Source of the DNA: Solea solea | Taxonomy: Eukaryota; Chordata; Actinopteri; Pleuronectiformes; Soleidae | NCBI RefSeq assembly: GCF_958295425.1 | Contig: NC_081151.1 | Coordinates: 17,924,659-17,988,658 of the forward strand | Length of the DNA: 64,000 bases | Direction of reading: 5' to 3' | Part shown: positions 37,480 through 47,860 of the stretch, in pieces | How positions within the stretch are numbered: the first letter of the stretch is position 1 | Layout: each line of letters starts with the position of its first letter | Translations under genes and position numbers: made by a program | Notes under the pieces: model-generated | What the model saw: only the letters and a program-made list of their open reading frames with translations | The model's database searches: none | Told to the model about the DNA's origin: nothing

Positions 37480-40400
37480 CACATACAGTATCTGTACAAT
37501 AAATTGGGTCAAATTGTGCACATAATTAAACCAAAATTAAATTCCATTTATTTCAAATAAACTATTAAATTAATTTAGCAGGGAGATTCTATACATTTTT
37601 TTATGGTTTCATGAACAGGAGAGACGGGGGGGGAGGGAATTATATATATTTAAAAAAAAAGGTGCATAAGTGAAACTATTCAAACCTGTTCAACCCTAAT
37701 TGCACAATAATTTACACATAATTATTCATGTATTGCAGCAGTGGCGCACAGGAAGTGGTCACACCGAATACAGCCAGAATTGAATCATAAAAATATATAT
37801 ATATATAAAGCTGTAGCGCGTTATTTCCAGGCCACAAAATTATTAGATTATAATTTAAAATTATGTGAATCCCACGATTATCACTTTTCTTGTTTTGTGC
37901 AGTTGAAGTAAAAATGAGAATTATTATTTCCCCTATTATGTGTGTATTTTGCGTCATGTTCTAAATGCGCTTTATCCACGCCACTGACTAGTGGAGAACT
38001 CGCTGCGGGGAAATGAGTCCTGTTTATTGCGCGCCACTCTTCTAGTGTGGCGCTGGGAAAGGATGCGCTGTCACTAACTGGTGAGCAAAAGAGAGTGGAG
38101 TCAGAGAGGGTCAAATAAATGAAGATATATATTAAGATATAAAAAAAAAATAAAGAAGAGCCAGCACAGAGAACATTAGTCATGAGTAAATAAAACTCAT
38201 GACATTAAAACACATTAAATTCTTATTCCACACACTCGTGTGCCATATTTTAGTCGTTGTCAGTGAAATATTGAAATATTAATCTATTCGTTCCCTGTGT
38301 ATTTAAAGATATGAACGTTCTAGACCATATCTTCACTCATTTATCTGACCTTTAATCTTTTATCAGGCCTCCCGTTTGTTTTCCTGATCCTGACTGAGAA
38401 CATTAATTACTGTGAAAAATCGCCATTATTATTATTATTTTTCAAACGGAATAAAACAGGATATTATTTTTTTTTTGTGCTTAATCCTGAGGATCAGATC
38501 GAGGCCCAGTTGCAGATAAGATCAGTCTGTGGTGGGTCGAGATCACTCCACTAAAACGTCTTTTAAAGTCAAGGACAAAACAAGATTTACTTCCGCCGTT
38601 TCCATTCTTTGTGTGTGTGTGTGATGGATATTAAATCAAATCCCCAGCAGCGTTTACACTGAGACGGAAGGTTTTTATACACCGTGAATGTGTTTTTTTT
38701 TTTTTTTCCCTAGAATAACTAATGCTTTAAAATATATATATAAAAAAACCGCACTCAATTTACAAATAAAACTGGGTTTAAAAAGTCTGCTAATCATGCA
38801 CGCTATGTTTATAAGGAGACACTGTGGAAAAAAACACTCTCTAATCTAAACCTAATTCTCTTATAGTGTAGAAGCCCGTGGAGTGTTTGCAGCCCTGGCA
38901 GCAGCAGATCTGTGGATCCTGACAGCAGCAGCAGCAGCAGAAACAGCAGCAGCAAAACGGACTAAAGTAAGGAGTGACAGCACTACTTCTTCTTCTCCTC
39001 GCGCCTCTGGAAAGCAACGCGCTGCAAGGAAAAAATCCCTGTCACAACAGCCGAGCCCGACCATTAACACTGATTTATGCCGGATCCTGTTTCACTGTTT
39101 CCACAACAGTCGTGGTCTTTGTGCGAGCCAGAGTTACTGATGCGGGCCTTTTTACCTGCATGTGACACACACACACACACACACACACGCAGCAGCAGCA
39201 CATGTGTGTTCATGTGAACAGACTTAGTTTTAGGCCTCAAACAGTGAAAATCAGCTGAACAAAATGTCTGTCTCCCTAAAAAAAACCCACTTAATCTCGC
39301 TCTATTCCACATCCGCCTCTTAATTTCCACTGCAGCGAACCTGCCTCCCTTTCTCTAATCACTATCAGCAGCTTTCAGAGCATATATGTGATTACAGGAT
39401 GGCGCGTAAGGAGCATTTACTTGCCATTTAAGGCCGTTCGGGCGGTTTTAGTTTTCATAGAGGTGAAGCGGCGTGAAATGGCACAAATACGCACGGGATT
39501 ATTTCAGAAACTAACGGGATTAGGTGACGATACTTGTGAAAATGTAAAACAATTACTCACAGACTCTCACTCTCTCACACACACACAGACACACATTGGC
39601 ACGTTTGTGCGTAAAAGCCCTTCAAAGGTTGGATAAATAGAAGTGAGCGCCCTCCGTGCAGCCGTGCTTACTTTGTTGCTCTGTAATAGACCGAATCCCC
39701 AGAATATCAGTCACAGAGTGCGAGGAAGGCCATATCCTGTGCATGGCCATGTGTCCGGGAAGCGTGGGCATGCCAGGGGGAGTGGGCACTTTGGATGTCT
39801 GGTACGAGTATAAGTGGTTGTAGGGTAACGTTGGCTGTGGCGGCGGATGAGGCGCCTGCTTCCCAGACTCGTACTGACCCTGCTGGGACAGATTCCCGAT
39901 CTTGTTGCGCAGGATCCGACTGATGGAGCTCACGGAGGGGAGGTTGAATTTATCGCATACCCCGTCGGCGAGTAGTCTGTCCCGGATCTCCCAGGCAAAA
40001 ATCCCCGGGTCTCTCTGCTTGTATGTCCGTATGTGCTTGACCACGGTGGGCGTGGTGACCCTCGGCTTGCTGCCTCCGATGGCGCCCGGGAGGATGGAAC
40101 CGGTCTCGTTGTAGCGGGCTAGGATCTTACTGACGCAGCCGTGAGAGACGCGCAGCTGCCGGCTAATGTCACAGGGTCGAATCCCGAGCTGCGCCAGCTC
40201 CACGATCCGGAGCCGGATGGCGTTGGGGAGCGGCCTGCCGTTCACGAAAACACCGCCGAGCTGGTTCACTTCACCGAAGGCTGGTTCTGGTGTAAAAAAC
40301 AAACACACACACATGAACATGTGAGATTTCTGCTGACATCCATGACGTTTTATTCTCCTGTATTAATATGTCATACTGTTTATTCTAGTTATACCAACGG

Positions 40401-40842
40401 CTTGCCACTAAAATAATAATATAAGCTATAATATAATAACAAAAATAACAGCCATTTGTTGTGGAATTTGCGCAAAGGCGCGTCCTTTCGAGATTAAATC
40501 GCATTCGCCAAACTTCTGTATACTTTAAAACCAGCACTTTGTCACTTGTGTGCAGTTATAAAGTGTTAAAGTTTCCGCGCAGTTATCGCTGCTTTGCACA
40601 GAAGCCCAACTTTACTCAAAAACTCGTGCGTAACTGACGCGTGCACTAATCCACTCCGCTGATTCCTGCACACAATAACAACTGTAACACTGTAAACAGT
40701 AAACATCGCAGACGGACGATGTCATCGCCATGTCCCCTTCGTCTCTGCAGGGCAGTGGACCATTTGCTGCATCACTGACAACAAGAAGAAGGAAAGAAAG
40801 AAAGAGAAAGAAAACAAACGATCCAAAACTGAACTCACCCAT
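34069..40842 (-). CDS. pax9: pax9: paired-box transcription factor, spliced; model broken at exon 3 donor and exon 4 frame
   Basis: Pax9 is a nuclear DNA-binding regulator of pharyngeal pouch, tooth and sclerotome development (family knowledge). Coding parts on the minus strand: 40842-40839 (ATG G), 40286-39672, expected 38077-37938, and 34350 down to 34069. The paired domain spans about residues 4-131 and is nearly identical to mammals; the octapeptide HSVTDILG follows near residue 193. Like all Pax1/9 proteins it has no homeodomain. Two defects: no GT where exon 3 should end, and an extra base in a C5 run of exon 4 that moves the reading out of the family C-terminus. The gene is head-to-head with nkx2.9 and tail-to-tail with slc25a21. 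Either the assembly has indel errors or this allele is damaged. Confidence 0.95.
34850..34898. repeat. (CA)n microsatellite
   Basis: About 24 CA units with a single G interruption near 34859, in pax9 intron 3. Confidence 0.95.
36661..36806. repeat. (ACTC)n and (GTT)n microsatellites
   Basis: (TCAC)n at 36661-36690 and (GTT)n at 36778-36806, both in pax9 intron 3. Confidence 0.92.
37352..37470. repeat. Two (AT)n microsatellites
   Basis: Tracts at 37352-37393 and 37442-37470 separated by a GT-rich spacer, inside pax9 intron 3. Confidence 0.95.
37938..38077 (-). CDS. pax9: pax9 exon 3, donor site not recognisable
   Basis: Acceptor TTTTGCTCACCAG ends at 38078. The exon encodes [20 protein letters not shown] followed by [17 protein letters not shown] and LEHDAKYTH. 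That is 46 codons, the same number as human exon 3 (140 nt), so the expected end is 37938. The next bases on the minus strand are AATAGGGG, not GT. The line ACACACA-TAATAGG would read CAG|GTAATAGG if two G were restored. Without a donor here the frame runs on 18 residues to TGA at 37881-37883. The nearest downstream GT is in the wrong phase. Confidence 0.85.
38078..39671 (-). other. pax9: pax9 intron 2
   Basis: 1.6 kb. Contains an imperfect (CAG)n stretch at 38898-38956 and a (CA)n at 39163-39188. No exon or clear element otherwise. Confidence 0.7.
38898..38956. repeat. Imperfect (CAG)n tract
   Basis: Interrupted CAG triplets in pax9 intron 2; the alanine- or serine-rich open frames over it are shadows. 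Confidence 0.85.
39672..40286 (-). CDS. pax9: pax9 exon 2: paired domain and octapeptide
   Basis: Acceptor TTACACCAG before 40286 and donor GTAAGC after 39672 (minus strand); 615 nt against about 627 in human as I recall. It opens [20 protein letters not shown] and carries both paired-domain subdomains ([35 protein letters not shown]). A Pro-rich linker with PYNHLYSY follows, then [16 protein letters not shown] containing the octapeptide, a Groucho-type interaction motif. Fully open. It ends in EQQ plus one base of the next codon, so one Gln more than mammals. Confidence 0.97.
40839..40842 (-). CDS. pax9: pax9 exon 1 coding part (start codon)
   Basis: Minus strand reads AACACTATGG followed by the donor GTGAGT. 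Only ATG and the first base of the Glu codon are in exon 1. Joined to the exon 2 acceptor this gives Met-Glu-Pro-Ala-Phe, the standard Pax9 start. The same near-empty first coding exon occurs in mammalian Pax9. Confidence 0.9.
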
Positions 40843-41200
40843 AGTGTTAAACCCGCAAATGAAGAACACGGTGTCCGGTTTGTGCCTCCTGCGTGGATCC
40901 TGCTCCGCGTCCAGCGTGTCCACTGTCCAAAACCGCGTCCAAGAAAACCTTTTTCCCGTGCGATATAAGGAGGAACAAGAGGGACTAAATTCTCGATCTG
41001 TTTCCTGACGGCGCTGGAGACAGACTTACATTTCAATCCGCTCCAGTCTGGAGGCCGGACCTCCAACTCTGTTCTGCCGCCGATTGGCTGCGCGCTGCCG
41101 AAGAGTTCCGAGATTACGCGGAAATGAGTTTCCATTGGCGCAGAAAGTTTGACATGACAAGTCCACAGGGACACCCACCCCCCTCCTCCTCCTCCTCCTC
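40843..41200 (-). promoter_or_regulatory. pax9: pax9 5' UTR and proximal promoter
   Basis: Immediately upstream of the pax9 start codon. Two CCAAT boxes on the minus strand (ATTGG on plus at 41083-41087 and 41134-41138) sit 51 bases apart in CpG-rich sequence, the usual NF-Y arrangement of a developmental promoter. A weak TATA-like TTATATC on the minus strand lies near 40962-40970. The transcription start cannot be fixed from sequence; somewhere in 40900-41050 is most likely. A (CTC)n tract lies at 41184-41212. Confidence 0.5.
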
Positions 41201-42980
41201 CTCCTCATCATCCCGCTCTCTTCCATCATGCAGAAGCTGGGGACATACCACCATGAGCGCGTTTGTTATTGAGACAGACAGGGTGAGTAGAAAGCCATAT
41301 CAAGATTTTTGGATTAGATCTTGGATCAACTTAGATGTGGCACAGGGACAATGACGCGCGCAGAACAACATCCGGAACATCACAAGGAAAAATGTCACAC
41401 TGAAGATACTGATACTTTCACACGAAATCTCATCTGATGAATCCTTTTTTTTTTATTATTATTGAAACAAATAGTAAAATAAATGGTTACTTCTACTATG
41501 AAAACAAAACGGCGGGAAACTTGACTCTGGGTGGCTTTTACGCTCCACTACACCAACCTTCACCTCTGCCTTTTAAATGGCACCATTAAGGAAATGGGGG
41601 GCAGTGACTGATTACTTTTAAATAACGTAATTGACCTGATGTTGGTAAATTGTGTGTGCGCGTGCACATGGAGGATTATGATGCTTTTTAAAAAAAAAAA
41701 AAAAAGCATCCACTTCTTCGTGAAAACAGCCCCGGCGTTTTTTTGAAATGTATCTGCCATGAAGAACAAAAAAAATAGTAGTTTATTTATTTACACTGTC
41801 ATTTTAATTTATTTTATCCCGATAATTTCATCTGTTTCCATATTGGCACGAGACCACTTGATTTGCGCCGGACAGGCCAATTGTTGTACATGTATTTTTG
41901 GCCCAATTACGCACAGCAAGCGCCCAGTGTATGCGCTTTTTTAGAGTTGATGTATGATAAAGAAACGACTCGTTATACTTTAACCTTTACATGAGTACTC
42001 ATGCGGTAAAATACCGTTAAAAGGGGACATTATCTGTGCTTATTTGCGGCCTCCGCTCTGCGCTCCTGCGCACACATGCGCCGGCTACAGAAAAGCCCCC
42101 ATTTGAAAGCAATAAGGAAGATTTGTTGCTTCCCGACACGAGAAACAAACACACGCCATAACTTTGCGCCTCCACCCTCTGCACTTTTGACACATGCTTT
42201 GGGTTTTCTCGTGTCATATCTTCTTTTTTTTCTTCCAAAATGGCCACAGCGCGTGAGTGAACGACCTACAGGGATCAGCGTCAATGTAAACACCAACAAA
42301 ACCAACAGTTTTTGGGTGTATTGTTTAAAAAACAACAAAAAACAAACAAAAAAAAACCCTCTGCTGACATTAAACACTGAGACACACACACAGCTGAGTG
42401 TGTGTGTGTGTGTGTGTGCTACTGAAACGTAAACTCATTATACTCTGTAACACAAAGTTTTTAAACTTAAAATCGAAAGTTCACAGTCTGAACTTTAAAA
42501 AAGATTAAGTCAACTTAACTTGATTCTAGAAGGTGAAGTTGTTTCAAACTGTATTACCCTGTGTCATGAAAACAAAGACTTTCAATGAGGGAAAATTATT
42601 TTAAGTCATAGTAGTTTTATTGTTTCTGTTTTTCCTTTTACTTATTTTCCTATTTTGTTTAATTTTACCTCAAAATGCACAGACGTGAGTTAAATGAACG
42701 TTAATAACTTGTAGGAAATTCACTCCAGACTTTAACTTAAGTAATGGAATCATATTTAACAGTCAATACTCACTCACAAATGTTAAGGTGTTAAAACGTA
42801 AAAACCAAAAATTGACCTGCTGCCACCATGCACCTTCATATTACCAGATTATTTAAATTATTAAATAGATATTTACATTTATATATATGTATTTTACATT
42901 AAGATTTACAAAATTAAATGAATCGAGCTTTTGAAAACTTGGTTACTTGTGTTTGATATTATATAAGTGGTGTTAAAAAT

Positions 42981-43016
42981 ATTAAATTATGCAGAAATTA
43001 TTCTGCATAATTTAAT
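42981..43016. repeat. Perfect inverted repeat (hairpin), 16-bp arms
   Basis: ATTAAATTATGCAGAA, spacer ATTA, then its exact reverse complement. The arms contain ATTATGCA/TGCATAAT, similar to half of a POU octamer. It lies 2.1 kb upstream of the pax9 start and is not part of an element I recognise. Confidence 0.9.
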
Positions 43017-43189
43017 GCAAAAAATCTGGAGCTGCAGAGATTACGGAGCACAGATTACAGATTAGATCGGTCTTCTAAGAAGATGCAAATCAGTTTTTAA
43101 CGCACTTATTTTGTTTACATTTACAAACACGTTGCATGTATTAGTGGACACATTTATTTATTTATTTATTTATTTATTTTCCCCCTGCG

Positions 43190-43480
43190 TGTCTGCTCAC
43201 CGGCCCACGCTGCTAACGCGTCCTCTCGGGATGATGTTTGCCGCGGAGTGGGAAACACGCTCGGCTTGTTTCCACCGAGGAGCTTCTCTCTGGAGGCCCA
43301 AACAACGCGAGGCCAACACGGCACGTGTGGGTCAGAGGTCACCGCAAAACCGCTACTGCGTCCCCCCCTCCCCCCCCCCCCCCCCCCTTTATCATATGAT
43401 AAATATCCCACGTGACGCACCATATATGGAAAAACAAACAAACGAACACGTGTCTATCGCGATGATGACGTCACTGCACA
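43190..43480. promoter_or_regulatory. Candidate pax9 upstream regulatory module
   Basis: CpG-rich DNA with five textbook-quality sites in about 150 bp. They are a nuclear-receptor DR1 GGGTCAGAGGTCA (43329-43341), a GATA palindrome TTTATCATATGATAAA (43388-43403), an E-box CACGTG (43409-43414), a CArG box CCATATATGG (43420-43429) and a CRE TGACGTCA (43466-43473). A C-run (about 43370-43387) sits between the first two. The motif matches are seen; binding and target gene are inference. Confidence 0.4.
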
Positions 43481-43563
43481 CCTGGTTGTTGAAAATATCG
43501 TTATAGAATTTCAATATTGCATTTATTACAATCAACAAAACAGATCATTGCGCTATTTTCACC

Positions 43564-43564
<1 letters not shown>

Positions 43565-43604
<40 letters not shown>
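43565..43604. repeat. (ATT)n microsatellite
   Basis: About 13 ATT triplets just downstream of the motif cluster. Confidence 0.95.
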
Positions 43605-44418
43605 GCAGTTGTAGCAGAGGCGTTAGTAACGGTGTAGTAATTGTTTATAATTGTATTATTTATTAATAACTGTTGAGTTTGAATGATAATAATAATTACA
43701 TTATCTCGTTGTGCTATATATATATATATCTATATATTCTTCACTTACTCCCTGATAATCCCAGCTGTGTTAGTCTGGATTACGCGATTGATGCTGAGGC
43801 AGATGAGACACGCAGAGCGTCTCCACTGTGACTTGGTGCGTGACGGGCGTTTTCGTAAATAACCATTATTAACACACATTTGTGTATTTGACCTCCTTAA
43901 ATGGAAGTATAAAGTAACCTACAGTATTTCTTTTTAAGAAAAGATCATTTTCTTGGCTTTAGATAAACATGTTTTCAGTGGAACTCATATTTCGAGATGG
44001 TTTGTGTTCATGTGTGTTGTTGTTTGTGTTCACAGGTGTGCTCCTCCTCTGCTTTGTGGAAGTTTACTCTTCTACTATAACTTCCCTTCAGGTGAAAGTT
44101 CCCTCGTTATTGTTTGTAATGTGGTAGAAACAATACTACTGAATACTGAATTAAGATTGTGGAGGAAGAAGAAGTAGTTCAGGCCAAACTCTAAACTAAA
44201 TTCATCAATCATGACTGAAAAGAGATAAGACTCAGAGATGAGCAACATATTTGTTTGCTCAAGTGATTAAACAAAACAAAAAAAATAATAATAAAGAAAA
44301 TTAGACTTGAGTGAGACGTTTAAAAAAAAACACCCAACTGTCTGCTCTTGTTAAACACCACAATTATAAATCATAATAAATCACACAGCGGCTCCACTCT
44401 TACATTTCTCTGTCTCGC

Positions 44419-44419
<1 letters not shown>

Positions 44420-44464
<45 letters not shown>

Positions 44465-44670
44465 CAGGTTTGTGCAACTATTCTTATGAGGACACTGCAC
44501 TGGCTGCTAACAGCTTAAACCAAGTGTTATTGCTAACCAATTAAGTAATACATCTAATAAATCCTAATCCTGAACTTAAATTGCTCAGATATTCGGTTCT
44601 GTCTCATTAGGACCAGGTTTTGGTCTCTATGAGGACCACAGGTCCTGACAATGTACAAATACACACACAC
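44420..44670. repeat. CA microsatellite with attached dispersed element
   Basis: (CA)n at 44420-44465 followed by TTATGAGGACACTG, then a segment rich in CTAATCCTAA-type motifs, then TATGAGGACCACAGGTCCTG and another CA run at about 44660-44673. The order CA - 'gaggaca' - taacc-like - 'ggtcc' - CA matches a dispersed fish element also present near 46380-46740 and 62040-62790. Confidence 0.5.
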
Positions 44671-45344
44671 ACACCTAATATGACACTCCCATCTGAAGTA
44701 TCTCGTGCGTGTGCGTCACTAAACCACCTTTTCTTATGAAGTCACTCGTTCAACAAGTGAAAACACGAGGAACAAAATAAATAAAGAAGGTAAATGAGTT
44801 CTGATCGAAGGGAGAGTCTGGATATAAAAAGTCTTATAATCCATAATGATCAAATATATTCGGTGAATAATTATGTGCACGAGCTGCAACAAAAAAAAAC
44901 CAAAATATAACGAAAATCTATTTTTTTTAACTTTTAATATTTTTCTTCTTCTCGACATCCTTCAGTTATTAGTGTCCTCATAAGTCACCAAATAAATGCC
45001 CAACGACTTTAACACACATTTATAAGTAAATACATGCTTTTATTTACTAAAATGAAGATGATTCAGAACTCTTGCTCTTCGCCAATATTTATGTTCTCAC
45101 TTTTATTTGTTTTTTCCTTAATAAACAAACAACAAAAATCAGTGAACATCAATAAAGACATACTGTGTACAAATATACACAGGAAACTATCATCATCATC
45201 ATCATCATACAACTGAAGTACATGAAGAAAAGCGGGGAAAATTATTTATTAATTGTATAATTTATTAAATTTTTCAGTTTGTTTATTCAGGTTATTGATA
45301 GAAAATGTAATTTACTAGGAAAAAGTAGCGTTGTGTTTTCTTTT

Positions 45345-45420
45345 ATTGATTTGACCTTTAATAACATTTGTAATTTTGTTGATCCCGAGAGGAGATTCAC
45401 GAGCTGCACGAGCAGTAAAG
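45345..45420. mobile_element. Possible non-LTR retrotransposon fragment
   Basis: GTTGATCCCGAGAGGAGATT near 45378 resembles the TTGATCCC-GAG-GAAATTC phrase found in fish LINE-derived repeats (from memory). Very short and degraded. Confidence 0.3.
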
Positions 45421-46107
45421 TCATTAAGGTAAAAATGACTAACACATTTAAAAGTCTACATGGTTGTGAAGTGCACATTTAACTTTTTAATGTTGCCTTT
45501 TATACTTTTAATTTGGCTTTTTACCTTTTTAACAATATTTCTATACACACAACAAACAACGTGTGTGAGTTGTTTGTCCATCATTCCCTAAAACAGACAG
45601 ATTCAAGGGGTGATATTTAAAAAACACACACACACACACACATTTTATAGGCCAACATGTTGAGGATAATGCTCTCGTGGGAGTTTCCCAACTTTGTTTA
45701 TGGAAAGTAATTTGATCTATACGAGTCACGTGGCCTTATTGTCCTAATATTAAACATTAATTATATATATATAAAAAAGAATAATCTCTGACATAATCTC
45801 ACATGTGGCTGTTGAACTTGAATGAGACTCAGTGGTTGTGTTTTAATCCGCTACTGCTGATTCTACAGAATTGACGCAGAGCCGCAGCGCAGCTCAGATT
45901 ATCCGCAGAGGAAACGCAGCAGAGCGGCGAAAAACTGTTCCCACTTCAGATCCTGCGGGAAATTCAACCCACGCTGCTGACAGGTTATGACGAGGACACG
46001 CTGGGGATTGCAGGTTTCACAGGCGCGCGCGCACACACACACTATTGCGCTTCATTCATAGTGAGGACCCTCATCTATATAATACATTATCTAGCTCTTT
46101 ATCCTTA

Positions 46108-46379
46108 CCGTGCCAAAATGTCCTCACTTTGACCCAAAGATCCTCACTGTGCCAAAAGTCCTCATTTTGACCCAAAGGTCCTCACTGTGCCAAAATGTCC
46201 TCATTGTGCCAAAATGTCCTCATTGTGCCAAAAGCGTCCTCACTTTGACCCAAATGTCCTCACTGTGCCAAAAACGTCCTCACTTTGACCCGAATGTCCT
46301 CACTGTGCCAAAAACGTCCTCACTTTGACCCGAATGTCCTCACTTTGACAGAAATGCCCACTTTCCCAAAATGTCCAAA
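46108..46379. repeat. Minisatellite with 40-bp higher-order unit
   Basis: Alternating half-units of about 20 bp: CACTGTGCCAAAAACGTCCT and CACTTTGACCCGAATGTCCT. The 40-bp pair repeats exactly at 46261 and 46301, with more diverged copies before. The open frame through it (repeats of CPH, LTVPK) is a by-product. The flanks carry the 'tcctcac' phrase of the CA-associated element, from which it likely expanded. Confidence 0.92.
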
Positions 46380-46748
46380 AAGGTTTTTGGTCCTCACAAA
46401 TCAACAAATACAAGAACACACACACGGAGTGGCTTGTGTAGTGTTTGCGTTCTTGTTTTGTGCCTCTTTACGACCTTTTTTCTGGCATAAACGATGACCT
46501 TGGCAGGGCCAGAAGTCCTCATGGAGACCCAAACCTGGTCCCAATGAGGCAGAGTTAGTTAAGTCTGGGGCTAAGCTTTGAATTGTGAGTCAGGTTCAGT
46601 TTAGGGTTGGATAATGAACGGTTAAGGTGAGGGATAACTCTTTTAAGGGCTTTTCTAAGCTAAGAGTAGCTGCACAAATCAGTGTTTGTCCTGCTTGTCT
46701 TAAGGGTGGACAGTGAAGTTGTCCTGATAAAAACCTGCACTGATGGTA

Positions 46749-47381
46749 TTAAAGGGACAGTTCAGGTTTTTTATATGAGGTGGTACTGATTCAGTCTGCA
46801 GTTCAGTTCATTGACTGAATTTTGCACACAGGTGCTATATGAGCTGACTTTAGGGGGCGCTGTTGAGCCATAACGAATGTTAATAACAATAGAAACATTC
46901 TAGTTGTTTCTTAATCTTCTAAAAGAAGGAAACATAAGATTAGGTTGTTGCCAGAAGACACGACTGCTGTTGCTTCCTGTGCCCACTGGTTGGTGCTATA
47001 GGGAAAGGTCATCAATCATCTTGGATGGACTATGTGGTTATGGACCCTGAAGAGGTCATGTAAACAGGAAAATTGTGCATTTACAGTAGAGAGTTGAATC
47101 ATCTTTGCTGGACCACAGACCACAGTGTCCATCTCACTCGGTGGATAAATGACCGCTCTGTCAGAGTTGTAGCTTCTTAATGTGTCAAGAAAATAAACCT
47201 CTGAAAATATTAAAAAATAGGATTTTTTATTTTCTTCATTTATGGGCTAACAACACTTTCCTCTGCTGTCCCTGTCCACACATGTCTCTAATCCCACAGT
47301 GCCCGTCATGTCTCAGTCCTCCTGATACTGTGTCTACTGTATGTAACACACTGACTCCCCCCCCCTGAACTATCCCTTTAA
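46749..47381. mobile_element. piggyBac-like MITE
   Basis: TTAA followed by AGGGACAGTTCAGG at the left (46749-46766) and CCTGAACTATCCCT followed by TTAA at the right (47364-47381). These are 14-bp terminal inverted repeats with one mismatch and a TTAA target duplication on both sides, as for piggyBac elements. The 633-bp body has no transposase frame. The left end recalls a common fish family beginning TTAAAGGGACAGTTCA. Confidence 0.85.
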
Positions 47382-47394
47382 CCTTTACAGCCCA

Positions 47395-47860
47395 TAATAA
47401 GTCTTTCTGCGGGTTAGCACTTCTCCCAGGCTGAGTGGCGCGGTAACTTTAGTGCGGCCTTAATGAGGACGAGCGCGGGTTAAAGACGTGTGTAGTCGTG
47501 TTTCAGAGTCTCTGCAGAAGGGGAAGAAAAAAAAAAAACAATATTTACGACACTTTTCGGCATACATCACTCTGACATCTGTGCGTCTGGCACCTGGCAA
47601 CCATTAGTATTAAATATTTCACCCCGCCCATAATTTGGACCTTGCTTTGTCCCCGGGCCGAGGACACTGCGGAGAGGACGGAGGGAAAGACGCAGAGCGC
47701 AACCTTCGTGCGCCTTTTACGCAGCGTTTCCTTTAAGCGGAGAAGTGCAAATGGGGTGTTGATGCGGACCACACCGCCGCACCGCACCGCAGCGCGCGCG
47801 CTGCTCTGCAGACCCGGAGAACCGTTGAGTCATTCATACCTGCGCGTATATTAGATTTCC
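47395..47860. promoter_or_regulatory. CpG-rich candidate conserved element upstream of pax9
   Basis: Complex sequence with GGCACCTGGCAACCATTAGT (about 47588-47607), then CACCCCGCCCATAATTTGG (about 47621-47639) and many CpG. The nearby open frames are weak. It lies about 6.6-7.0 kb upstream of the pax9 ATG. Published mouse work reported conserved pax9 control elements in the Pax9-Nkx2-9 region; whether this is one of them is untested. Confidence 0.35.

Larger units (their letters stand above)
34351..37937 (-). other. pax9: pax9 intron 3
   Basis: 3.6 kb, AT-rich, without exons. Simple repeats: (CA)n at 34850-34898 and 35759-35783, (ACTC)n at 36661-36690, (GTT)n at 36778-36806, (AT)n at 37352-37393 and 37442-37470. 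AGCGCGCGCCC occurs twice 24 bases apart near 36865-36900. Confidence 0.7.

Noticed and set aside
37304..37525. Ile-Tyr repeat frame
   Set aside because: Translation of the (AT)n tracts in pax9 intron 3.
37930..37940. U12-type AT-AC donor to rescue pax9 exon 3
   Set aside because: AATAGGGG/ATAATAGG does not match the ATATCC donor consensus, and the acceptor is an ordinary CAG with a pyrimidine tract.
46110..46497. Open frames with CPH/LTVPK repeats
   Set aside because: Translation of the minisatellite.
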